A stretch of 64,000 bases of DNA from Coprinellus micaceus. Taxonomy: Eukaryota; Basidiomycota; Agaricomycetes; Agaricales; Psathyrellaceae. The notes beneath the pieces were generated by a model. That model saw nothing but the letters and a program-made list of their open reading frames with translations, did not search any database and was not told the DNA's origin. This document shows, in pieces, positions 22,698 to 32,566 of the stretch. Where the stretch lies: NCBI GenBank assembly GCA_951394405.1, contig OX596339.1:248001-312000 (forward strand), given 5' to 3'. Each line of letters starts with the position of its first letter. The stretch's first letter is position 1. The translations under genes and the position numbers were made by a program.

Positions 22698-22711
22698 AGT
22701 TATGAGCCCCG
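22698..22711 (+). promoter_or_regulatory. Primer-binding site, half-tRNA initiator-Met type
   Basis: The bases after the 5' LTR read AGTTATGAGCCCC. GTTATGAGCCC is complementary to GGGCTCATAAC of the initiator methionine tRNA anticodon arm. Priming from the anticodon region by a 5' half of the tRNA, not its 3' end, is the known mode of Drosophila copia and many Ty1/copia elements. Confidence 0.7.
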
Positions 22712-23286
22712 GGCTCCTCTGATCACGCCATCCGTTATCAGACACCGCGGTAACCGCTCCACTGCCCCTCGATCGCCCATAGCCTACGGCCTCTTCTCAT
22801 GTGATATCTCCACCTGAAGCCTATCTCCCTTCACATTTTCACTATCTTCACTTTCGCTATTTACATTTCGCTACTTACATTCCACTACCCCTCCTGATAC
22901 TCAGGAGTACGTATCAACTTCCATTTACCACCTTCTACCCTGCGGCAAGCGTTCCCACTACGGGAAAGAAGCTATCAGGAAGTCCACAGACGCTTACCGT
23001 CTGCGGAATTAGAGTAGCGATCCTTCTTTGAGAGGCCTGATTCGGTTGGACTGGGGAAACGACGCAACGGTAGCGCTCCCTCCATCCAAACGCTTTCAGT
23101 AACCGGTACTCAAAGTGACAGCGGGGTTCCCTCTGCGGATCTTAGTGTAAAACTTCAACTCCTTTTTAGGATATCTACGTATTGGTCCGTTTTACCTACA
23201 AAATCACAGGCACTTTACCTATCACCTATCTCTTATCGTTTTGTACCTATCATTTTATCCTCTCCCATTCTTCATCACCTACCATC

Positions 23287-26200
23287 ATGGACTCTACCAC
23301 TACGGCCTCACCCATCATGCTCACGGCTTACACTGTGCAGCAGTGGAAGTTCACTGTCGAGAACAAGGCCTTCGACCTCAACGCCTACGGCATCCTCACT
23401 GGGGAAGAGAAAAAACCTGGGAGCAATGCCGACGACAAGGTCAAGTCCGACTATGCCAGTCGCCGCTCCAAGCTCATTGGCTACGTCCGGTCTACTCTCG
23501 ACCACTCCCAACTCGAGACCATCCTCTCTGGCATCCAAGTCACCGACATCGCTGCTATCTGGGAGAAGCTCTTGGAAACCTACCAGCCCAAGACTTCTGG
23601 CTCTCGTATCAGTGTCCTCCAGGAAATGATGGCACTTCGCATGAGGTCCTCGGGCTTCGAGAAGGAGACCTACTCCGACTTCGGATCGCGTTGCATGGTG
23701 CACGCCTCACGTCTCACCGCACTCCTCCCGCAAGGAGCAGAATACCTTGCAGAGACGACACGGTCCGTCACCATCTCCTCCCAAACGACATCGGACGGAG
23801 CAACAACGACGATTCAATCCACCAGTCGAGGAGCATATGAACTCCTTACGCCCTCTGCTTTCGAGGAAGGATACACGGCTGCTCATCTCGCGCGCGATCT
23901 TGCAATCAGCATGATCCCCATTGGTCTTGGCAAGGATGACACCATCCTCCGCAATACGCTCAACCACATCTCCACTGGGGACGACAATCCCCTTGAAGTC
24001 CTCGATCACCTTCGCAAGGCCGACTCCCTCGCTCGCAACACTCAGCTTGCTGAGGGGACGTCCGCCGCTCTTCAGGTAGCTACAGCTGCCCCGAAGAAGA
24101 AGGCGAAGTACAGGTGCAAGGTCCACGGTTGGCAGAACACGCACGAGGACAAGGACTGCCGCGTCCAGAACTCCCAGAAGGCCAAGATCACCAAGACGCC
24201 TACCACAGCTGCAACTGCTGAGGAGAACGTCATGATGGCCACTGTTGCCCACATCGCAAGTCCCCTTATCCGTCGAGCTCGTAACAACCCCACTAATACT
24301 TCCTGGAACCCAGACTCAGGTGCAACCTCACATATGACACCCAATCGCAAGTGGATCCGTAACATGGTTGCGGTGAAAATTGCTGTGTCTCTTGCCAACA
24401 ACGAGATCGTCTGGGCTACAGGAAAGGGGGAAGTACGTTTCACGCCTCGTATATATGGAAAGGTTGGCCAAACTGTGATATTCAACGATGTACTATATGT
24501 TCCCGCACTTCGCAATAACCTATTCTCGATCCTCTCCGTTGCTAAAAAGAGCAAAATGCGTGTCGTAATTGAAGGAGACTCGCTTGACTTCTTCAAGAAT
24601 GGCGAGCTACTCCTAACAGCTACCATCGACGGAACTGTTGGCTCTCTCAATGGGACAACGCTCGAAAACACGGAGACAGAGGCAGCCTACATCTCCAAGA
24701 TCGAGAAGGAACTATTACATCAAAGGTTAGGGCACATTGGGAAGGATCGTCTGGAGACGCTTATGCGCCAAGACTTGGCCACTGGCATCCTGGTGAAGGA
24801 GGGCACGGAACTCAACGACACCTGCGAACACTGCATTGCAGGGAAGCAACATCGGGATCCATTCCCAAAGCTATCAGCGAATCGCTCAACAGAGCTCCTT
24901 GGACGGATTCACTCGGACCTCCATGGACCCCTTGCTGTACAAACACCAATCGGCTATCGATACTGGATCACATTCATTGATGACCACTCACGGTTCAAGG
25001 AGGTCACCCTCCTGAAACACAAGAGTGACGCATTCCAAGCCTTCAAAGACTTTGTTGCCAAGAGTGAGCGAAAGCTCGGCACAAAGGTCAAGGAACTTCG
25101 TGATGATAAAGGGGGGGAATACATGGGGAACGACTTCATTCAATGGTGCAAGGGACTTGGGATCGCACGGCAACACACAGTTAAAGCCACACCTCAACAG
25201 AACGGTGTCAGCGAACGACTCAATCGCACACTGACTGAAGGGGTCATTGCCATGCTCAACCAAGCACGCCTTCCCATGATGTTCTGGGGTGCAGCTGTAC
25301 TCTATTACACAGACATCCTGAATGCGACCCCATCCTCTACATTATCGAATACTACCTCCTATGAAGTCTGGCATAAAGCAAAGCCCGATCTGTCCATGCA
25401 CCGAGTATTTGGCTGCCGCGTATATGTCCATGTATTGCGCAAGGACCGCAAGAACCTCCAGTCACACACAGAGCCTTGTGTCTTTATTGGCTTTGAACCA
25501 GGCTACAAAGGCTGGAAATGCTACAATCCAGTGACGAAGAAGATCACCATATCCCGGGATGTTATCTTCGCTGAAAGCACCTTCCCTGGTCTCTCGACTG
25601 TAGGGAACGAACAGGCATACACGCCTATAGGCATTAGGGACATCTGGCCAGACGCCGATCTCGAACCGGAGAATCCACCTCTTGCACCACCTCATGCTCC
25701 CATCGCGCCACCACCGCCTCCCCATGACCATCCAGACGATGGATCAGACGAGAGCGACAATGATGACGATGGAGACCAAGCAGCACCTCGGACTCCCGAG
25801 CGACCTCCTAAGACTGAGCCTAAAACGCCAGCCACACAGCAACCGTCTGTCCATCCGTCAATTCCACCTACTCCTACGAAACGGGATCCCTCATCTACTC
25901 CCTCAACAAAACAGCTGCTACCAATACCTGCCTTGTTCCCAGGGCTCCCTGCACCAGCTGAGGATGGACCCATGTTCCCAGAACTACCTCCTCCAGCACC
26001 GGTCGCACCTCCAGCACCTGCCCAGAAACGCACCCGGCCACCTCCCCCTCCCCCTCGCGAATCAATCCCTCGCAAGGCGAAAGTTCCGAAAGCTCCACCG
26101 CTAGTAGCACAAAGCTCCCGGCCTGTACGGAAAACGGCAACGACCGTCAAGGACTACCAACTCGTGAGTGGAAAAGGGAGACGCGGTACAATTCCAGTAG

Positions 26201-26693
26201 CCAGGCGTGAAGGGGGTGAACAGGTAGCAGATCGAGGGGGTGCACAGAGAAACAATCAGCTACCCGAAACAGAGGATGAGGATGAGGATGAGGATGAGGA
26301 TGAAGACGACGATGATGACGATGAACCTGTACAACCAATTGCAGCTGAGGACTTTGACCCTGACGACGAACCTGTAGACATGGAAGATGCACTACGTGCC
26401 ACCAGTATACTTGATTCTCTCATCAGTCTATACCACGTCCCCCTGGAAGAGACCCTGACTCTTGACCAAGGCATGGAAATGGCATTCTACATGGCACAGG
26501 ACAAAGCACTAGGAGCGGCTACACGCCGTCCAGGAGATGCGCCTCGGACACACTGGGAAGCCTTCGCAGGACCAGATGGCGAACACTGGCAGACTGCAGC
26601 ACAGGTTGAGATTGACGCCCTAACCACCAATGGCACTTGGGAACTAGTCGAACTACCAGAGGGACGAAAGGTTGTTGGATCACGATGGGTCTT
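23287..26693 (+). CDS. Copia gag-protease-integrase-RT N-terminus (5' part of split polyprotein)
   Basis: The frame starts best at the ATG at 23287 (MDSTTTASPIMLTAYT); the upstream ATG at 23182 adds 35 hydrophobic residues unlike gag. In order: gag with a retrotransposon gag domain; a CCHC-like knuckle (CKVHGWQNTHEDKDC) near residue 277; an aspartic protease motif DSGATSH near 342; the integrase HHCC domain (HQRLGHIG ... CEHC) from about 477; an integrase core with D, D and E in HSDLHGP, FIDDHSR and NGVSERLNRT; then a Pro-rich and acidic linker (DEDEDEDEDEDD) before the start of reverse transcriptase, KVVGSRWVF. The reading frame is cut at 26693 by the Plavaka insertion. The frame stays open inside the insert to a TAG at 26917-26919, giving a spurious tail. 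Confidence 0.93.
26692..26693. repeat. 2-bp target duplication of the Plavaka insertion
   Basis: TT here and TT at 39320-39321 flank the DNA transposon. Keeping one copy restores the codons for RWVFLIKRK across the junction and gives a gag-pol frame of exactly 4839 nt (1612 aa plus stop). Confidence 0.8.
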
Positions 26694-26729
26694 CATCAGG
26701 AAAAACCATTTTGATCCCCGGATGCCCTG
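26694..26729 (+). repeat. Left terminal inverted repeat of the Plavaka element
   Basis: Starts CATCAGGAAAAACCATTTTG. Matches the reverse complement of 39284-39319 at 33 of 36 positions. Subterminal motifs follow to about 26890 with several copies of GATGCCCTGGG-like strings. Confidence 0.88.
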
Positions 26730-26908
26730 GGAGTTTGGGGTCAAAATGATGACATGGCAGGGACTGCCCGGAGTTCCACGGGTGTTTGGAGGCTGTGTGG
26801 GGTGGCACAGGATAACATCAAAATCCTGTGGCAGCCTGGGAAGCCCCAGCATGCCCTGGGGAGCTCTGGGATGCCCTGAGGGCAGTATGGACAACACAAT
26901 GAACTACT

Positions 26909-29900
26909 CTACCAGATAGTCTGGTACATGTACTTACTGGCCCAATTATTGACCCAGAATGTATCCGCTATGTCTAATACATTGTCTGACCTCCACCGTC
27001 TCTCTTCCTCAGGCGGAATCTCTGAGTCCTTGAATACAGGAGTGAGCATGCAGCTCTGCCGAATATTGGATAGTGGAATAACTGCGCCTTGAGGTCGTCC
27101 TTGAGAGTCAAGTGCCTTGCTTACTCGGTACATTCCATGGTTTACATTTGCCTGAGATGCCTGTCTTGAGTACCATTCGATGTATGCAAATGCACCTTGG
27201 GTTAAACTGGAAGGAAGTGGTTCACGCCGGCCTGGCAAGTCGATAGAGCGGGGAAATTTGAAAATAACCTTGACTCTGGCAATACGTGTTCCTATGGGAA
27301 AGCTTGGTTAGTGAATCTGCAAGACGATGTTCAAGGTCAATACCTTCTAGCCCTGTTGCCTCTGCATCCTCTCCATCCATTACTACGACAGTGTCAAAGC
27401 GGCCATTCTTTGGGTGAGGGAAAGCTTTGACTGTATTGCTTTCATTGTCTTCATCATGTAGAGAAGCGGGGCGGAAGCGGAACTGGGGAAAGACATCAAC
27501 TTTGTCGATAGGAAGGTCAGCACGCTCCAGCCTTTGTCGCCCTAGTTGGTGTCCCAGAAATGAGTTCAGGTACTGCTTGAGGTGAGCTCCAAATTGTGGT
27601 GCCTTGTGGATCTTTTCAATAGTGACGATAGATCGGTTTGGGGCAGGGGACTGTTTTGCAATAATGATGGGAGGAGCATGAGCAAGAGGGTTGTTAAATT
27701 TGGATTCTTCTGGCAGAGGCGGTGATATTTTGACGCAGAGGTTGAGAGCAAACATATCGATCTTCTCCTGTCGTGATAACCAGTGAATCATCTGGGGAAA
27801 CTCATCTCTCTGATTTGTTGCCCTCCACCCCTCCTTCGCGAAGTCGATATGAAGGCGCTCAAACATTTCAGTGTTGTAGTTGTTGGTGGTGCCAAAGAAC
27901 TGAATGGATTCAATGTAGTGGACAAGGGAGTGGAATTTGGGTATATTGAGGGAGGGATGGGCTTTGACGTCAATGAAGTATTTCTTGTTCGCCTGGAAAC
28001 GGTCCAACGCATCTTTCATGTACTGAAGGGTTTGGTCGTCATGGGTAGGATACTGGGCGAGGAAGATGAAGTCCAAGAGGGCCTTGACTGCTTTGATGGC
28101 CTCTGGGGGAGCCCTACCAACCAGACATGGAATAAGAATCTTCGCCATATCTTTCCGCTCAGCCCCCGATATCTGTGAGAGTGCCGATATGCCATTCTTG
28201 AAGTGCCGCAAGCCTTGGAATTGGGGTAGTGAGCGGATACGCTGGTCAAGGCGCTTCTCTCCAACAACGCTCTGGCACCAGCCAATGACATGCTTGAAGA
28301 CACCTTGATAGAGCTGGTGGAGTACGTCAGGGGTGAGGATGCGATGGATGTCGGTATATGGGAAATCCTTCCAGAATGGCGTATAAACACCACCTGTGAC
28401 ATCCTTCTCCAAGCACTTCTTGGCGAACTGATTTGTTGACCCATTGCTAGCCCTCTTGGCTTCCTGAATGACGTCTAGAGTCCAGTGAGGAGTGCGACGT
28501 GGCTTTGGTGTAGGATCTGCAAGGTTGTCAGCACTGCATTGGCATTTGGGACAGGTTCCTGATTTGCTGCAGGTGACCAAACACTGCTCAGGATAGTCGG
28601 CTACGTAGGACGAGAGAATGGGATGGACCTGGCGAACTTCCCCCACATGATTAACCATCTCCACCCCAGACTTCCCTGCCTCTATGAGTGGAGCAAGAAT
28701 ATGCCTCATCGACTCGTGGAATACCCTCTGCATCTTGGACCGGTGTGCCGCTTCTGACATCTCCGAGCGATCCATCTTATCCACTGATAGGTAGGCGATG
28801 AGAATGGCAGCATTGGATGAGGGCTTCCGCCGAAGGGATTTGGGAACATTGCCGATGGTGAGGTATACAGGATATGCTGATTTTCCTCCGGAGAACTGGG
28901 TGAGCTGAGTCTTGTCTGTGGCGATAATAATGGGCGCGACGGTTGCGTGGGCTGGAAGCTGAGACTAATTGTTCTGCTTGAGAGTGAAGCTGTGACAGCC
29001 AGTCTAGTTCACGCACCTGTAGAACATGCCACCACTTTGCCGTCCACATTTCAGAGAAGATTCTGTTGCTTTTGGAGTTATCGGAATAGACTTTCGAAGG
29101 CTTGTAGACCAGGTGTGGGCCAAGTTTGGGGTTCCTGAAGATGCTTTCAATTGCCTTGAGAACATCACGGTGACGGATAGTGAAAGTCATGGATGGATCA
29201 TCGTGAAAACTGAGATGGGTTGTGGTCCACTCCCCTGCTTTATCTGGCTGAGCGTCGACTATCTGATGCAGTCGTCGAACATTGTTGAATGACAATCCCA
29301 GCTTTTCTACAACCTAAAAGACAGTGTCAGATAAGAAAGAGAGTCAGGAAAAGCACGTACACCTGGAATCTCAAGTAGTCTATCAAACGCACTCTGCCCA
29401 ACCTTCTCCTTCACCGCCCACTGAGCAATCCGCCAGTCCAACTCTGATGCAAAGGGAGCATACATGTTATCCTCATGTGATTCTCCGTCCATGACTGTAT
29501 CACCATCGGCATCCTTGCTGGGAGTTTCTGAAGGGTGGCATCGGAGGGCTTTACCAGCATTGGGGAAGGGGAATTCAATAAACCGGGTGTCTTCGTCGTC
29601 TAGCAGGGCTCTTGATATAACCTGACCCAGTCTTTGTCTCTCTTCTTGTCGATGGGATTGTGTTTGTGGTCCTGGATCTCCCAAGCCTGGGAGGAGTTCA
29701 TATTCGTCTTGCTCAAAGGCTTCCAGAAAGCGGTCTAGGTTTTCGTGGTAATCCCAATCTTCATCATCGTCAGACATGTCTTGAGGGTCTGGCCATGTTG
29801 GATCATGCCAATCAAGTGGATTGCTGCCTTGAGGTGGTGGTGTAGTTGAGGGAGAAGAGTGAGGAGGTAGAGAATGTGAATCGGGGGGTGGGGTGGTGCG

Positions 29901-30044
29901 CAGGGCAATATCCCTGAGTTTCCCCTTTTTGTATGGGGCACATCTCCTGGACATGGCTAGGTGTGAGTTGACACCTTGGTGTGTCGCGAACAGCTTGCCA
30001 CAGTTGGGACAAATGGGAAGATCATTGACATCATATAGAGGCAT
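26909..30044 (-). CDS. Plavaka transposase
   Basis: Four exons (30044-29361, 29313-29017, 28964-27344, 27291-26909) sum to 2985 nt, 994 aa plus stop, all junctions in phase. The N-terminus has a zinc-finger-like CPNCGKLFATHQGVNSHLAM ... C. A Pro/Ser-rich linker is followed by an acidic helix-rich region. The core shows the family landmarks: APIIIATDKTQLTQFSGGKS, the LEPLIEAGK-like string LAPLIEAGKSGVEMV, a DYPEQCLV motif with two CxxC-type cysteine groups, RILTPDVLHQLYQGVFKHV, FHSLVHYIESIQFFG with NTEMFERLHIDFAK, then a C-terminal RIARVKVIFKFPRS and AYIEWYSRQ ... NHGMYRVSK. Known for the family: DDE-type transposase of CACTA-related elements in Agaricomycetes. The last intron places the C-terminal 127 codons in a frame that otherwise looks like a separate gene. 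No stops or frameshifts seen, so activity is possible. Confidence 0.92.
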
Positions 30045-30639
30045 GGTGGTTGAAAGGATGGAAAGAATGAATTGACAGGTATAGAAGACACATGCTTAGT
30101 ATAACAAACACCGCAAATAGGCAAAACAGCAAAGGAATACCAAAAAGGAAGGAAGGGACAGCCACTGGTAGGCCTGACAGCACCGTGAATGTAAACATTT
30201 GGCCCTTGAGTGGATGCACAGGAGGGGCAGCCTCAACACAGGCAAAGGCCGGCGACTTGTGAAGGAGGATTAGGGAGGCGAAGGTTACAGAAGTATGGAG
30301 TTTGGTGCGATGGAGGACGTAGGCAATGAAATGTGGCAGTTCTGCCTGCAAATGGGTGGTCGCTGGAGGATACTTGGGACAGCCGAACAAATGAGTGATG
30401 AATCTCGCACCCATGGAGGTGGAAGGTCCCGGATAGGTGACGAAACCCCGTGCTATGAAATGCAGGGTCCAATGGCCGCTGTCAGTTGGGCTAACGAGGG
30501 TGTGGAAGGGTGGGTGGAGGTCTTCAATGTGAGGTGGGTGGGAACGTCCTTGGACGGCATTACTGGATGGTGTTGGCGGTGAGGTGAGGAATTGGGGACA
30601 CTTGTGGAGGTGTGCTTAGGGCCCCTGCTTCATTGGAAG

Positions 30640-32040
30640 CGAGGGCGGAGGAGATGGGGAGGAGTATGGACACCTCGCTTTGTTGGAAGCGCGTCTGGAG
30701 GAGGGAGGGAGGTCCGGCGAGGCCTCGCTTTGTTGGAAGCGAAGCTGGAGGCGGTGGGGAGGTCCGGCAAGTGTTGGGAGGGATGTGGAAGTCCCCGCTT
30801 CCAATGAAGTGGGGACGGAGCTGGTGTGAAGGTCCGGCAGGCGTTGGGAGGGACGGGGACGTTCGGGGAGGCGCTGGGGACGTGTTGAGGAAATCCGGGA
30901 ACACCTCACTTCGTTGGAAGTGAGGCCAAGAGGACGGGGACGTTGGGAGGCGCTGAGGACGCGTTGGGGACGTCCTGGAACGCCTCGCTTCGTTGGAAGC
31001 GAGGCAGAGGGACAGGGACGTCCGGGAGGCGCTGGGGACGCATTGAGGAAGTCCGGGAACGCCTCGCTTCATTGGAAGCGAGGCCGAGAGGATGGGGATG
31101 TCCGGGGAGGTGCTGGGGAAGTCCTGGAACGCCTCGCTTCATTGGAAGCGAGGCAGAGGGACGGGGACGTTTGGGGACGCGTTGGGGAAGTCCTGGAACG
31201 CCTCGCTTCGTTGGAAGCGAGGCAGGGGGATGGGGACGTCCGGGGAGGCGCTGGGGAAGTCCGGGAACGCCTCGCTTCGTTGGAAGCGAGGCAGAGGGAT
31301 GGGGACGTCCGGGGACGCGTTGGGGACGCGTTGAGGACGTCCGGGAACGCCTCGCTTCATTGGAAGCGAGGCAGGGGGATGGGGACGTCCGGGGAGGCGC
31401 TGGGGAAGTCCGGGAACGCCTCGCTTCGTTGGAAGCGAGGCAGAGGGATGGGGACGTCCGGGGAGGTGCTGGGGAAGTCCTGGAACACCTCGTTTCGTTG
31501 GAAGCGAGGCAGAGGGACGGGGACGTTTGGGGACGCGTTGGGGACGTGTTGAGGACGTCCTGGAACGCCTCGCTTCGTTGGAAGCGATGTAGAGGGACGG
31601 GGACGTCCGGGAGGCACTGGGGACGCGTTGAGGACGTCCGGGAACGCCTCGCTTCGTTGGAAGCGAGGCCGAGAGTATGGGGATGTCCGGGGAGGTGCTG
31701 GGGAAGTCCTGGAACACCTCGTTTCGTTGGAAGCGAGGCAGAGGGACGGGGACGTTTGGGGACGCGTTGGGGACGTGTTGAGGACGTCCTGGAACGCCTC
31801 GCTTCGTTGGAAGCGATGTAGAGGGACGGGGACGTTCGGGGACGCGTTGGGGAAGTCCGGGAACGCCTCGCTTTGTTGGAAGCGAGGCAGAGGGACAGGG
31901 ACGTTCGGGGAGGCGCTGGGGACGCGTTGAGGAAGTCCGGGAACGCCTCGCTTCGTTGGAAGCGAGGCAGAGAGGACGGGGACGCCCAGCAGCGCGTTAG
32001 AAACGTCCAGAGATGCCTCGCTTCATAGGAAGCGAGGCTG
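30640..32040. repeat. Hairpin-bearing minisatellite inside the Plavaka element
   Basis: About 20 head-to-tail units, mostly 69 bp, some about 80 bp with an extra GGACGCGTTGA block. Each unit contains GCCTCGCTTC, a 4-nt loop (GTTG or ATTG) and GAAGCGAGGC, a perfect 10-bp-stem hairpin in the best copies, joined by GGGACGTCCGGGGAGGCGCT-like linkers. The left units (30640-30900) are more diverged, while the units between 31000 and 31950 are nearly identical. Long open frames in several phases arise only from the repeat periodicity. The array lies between the divergent transposase and dioxygenase genes. Confidence 0.9.
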
Positions 32041-32439
32041 GAGGCGCTGGGGATGAGGAGAGAGACGGGTGTCACACTGTTAGGAAGCGCCCGTCTGTAG
32101 CCTGAGCCCTGGTAAGTCCTTCGCTCTTAGATCTGTGAAATCTTACTTACCTGCACCTCCTCCACACCCATATCTATGTCTACGATGTTTGCATCGTGTC
32201 TGCCATCGTTGTTGTCATCGCCGTTCATCGTCGCCGCTTTGCTCTGCTCCGGGGTGTTATTGGTGTAACTGATTGCGATCGCCTCGGAATCGCGACCGAA
32301 GGTGGTGACGTGGCGGTTTGGGAACGTCGGAGAAGAGGTCTGGAGGAGTGAGCGCGCGGACTGGGTGGAGCAGGGGGTGTTGACAGTGGAAGAGGAGAAG
32401 AAGAGACTTGGCCATTTGCTCTCCGTTGTTCAGTCAGGT

Positions 32440-32523
32440 GACTGGACGAGATTTGGGTCGACCGTGGGAGATCTGTATTGCAGAATACAGATCTCCCACG
32501 GTCGACCCAAATCTCGTCCAGTC
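32440..32523. repeat. Perfect 40-bp-arm palindrome upstream of the TET/JBP gene
   Basis: Left arm 32440-32479, loop GCAG 32480-32483, right arm 32484-32523. All 40 bp pair without a mismatch (for example ACGAGATTTGGGTCGACCGT on the left and its exact reverse complement on the right). The right arm ends 43 bp before the ATG at 32567, so it would lie in the promoter or 5' untranslated region of the dioxygenase gene. Confidence 0.9.
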
Positions 32524-32566
32524 CGTTCAACATCCCACGAGCGCGTCGCGTCGCGTGGCTTGTGCC

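Noticed and set aside
26694..26919. C-terminal extension of copia gag-pol into HFDPRMPWEFGVKMMTWQ...
   Set aside because: This sequence is the left terminal and subterminal repeat of the Plavaka insert read in frame by chance.
26909..27238. Separate 109-codon gene on the minus strand
   Set aside because: It is the last exon of the Plavaka transposase; a 52-nt intron (27343-27292) connects it in phase.
26909..30044. KDZ-type transposase
   Set aside because: The motif order (TDKTQLTQFSGGKS, DYPEQCLV, RILTPDVLHQLYQG) fits Plavaka, and the flanking duplication is 2 bp rather than the longer one I associate with KDZ elements.
30640..32040. CRISPR-like array (regular palindromic repeats)
   Set aside because: The host is a eukaryote, the spacers between hairpins are themselves repeats, and there are no cas genes. 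It is a minisatellite.
30906..32075. A 389-codon open frame of LASNEARRSRTSPTRP-type repeats, and several long frames on the other strand
   Set aside because: Produced by the 69-bp DNA repeat (69 is a multiple of three, so frames stay open). Several frames on both strands are open at once, and no start or splice logic fits.
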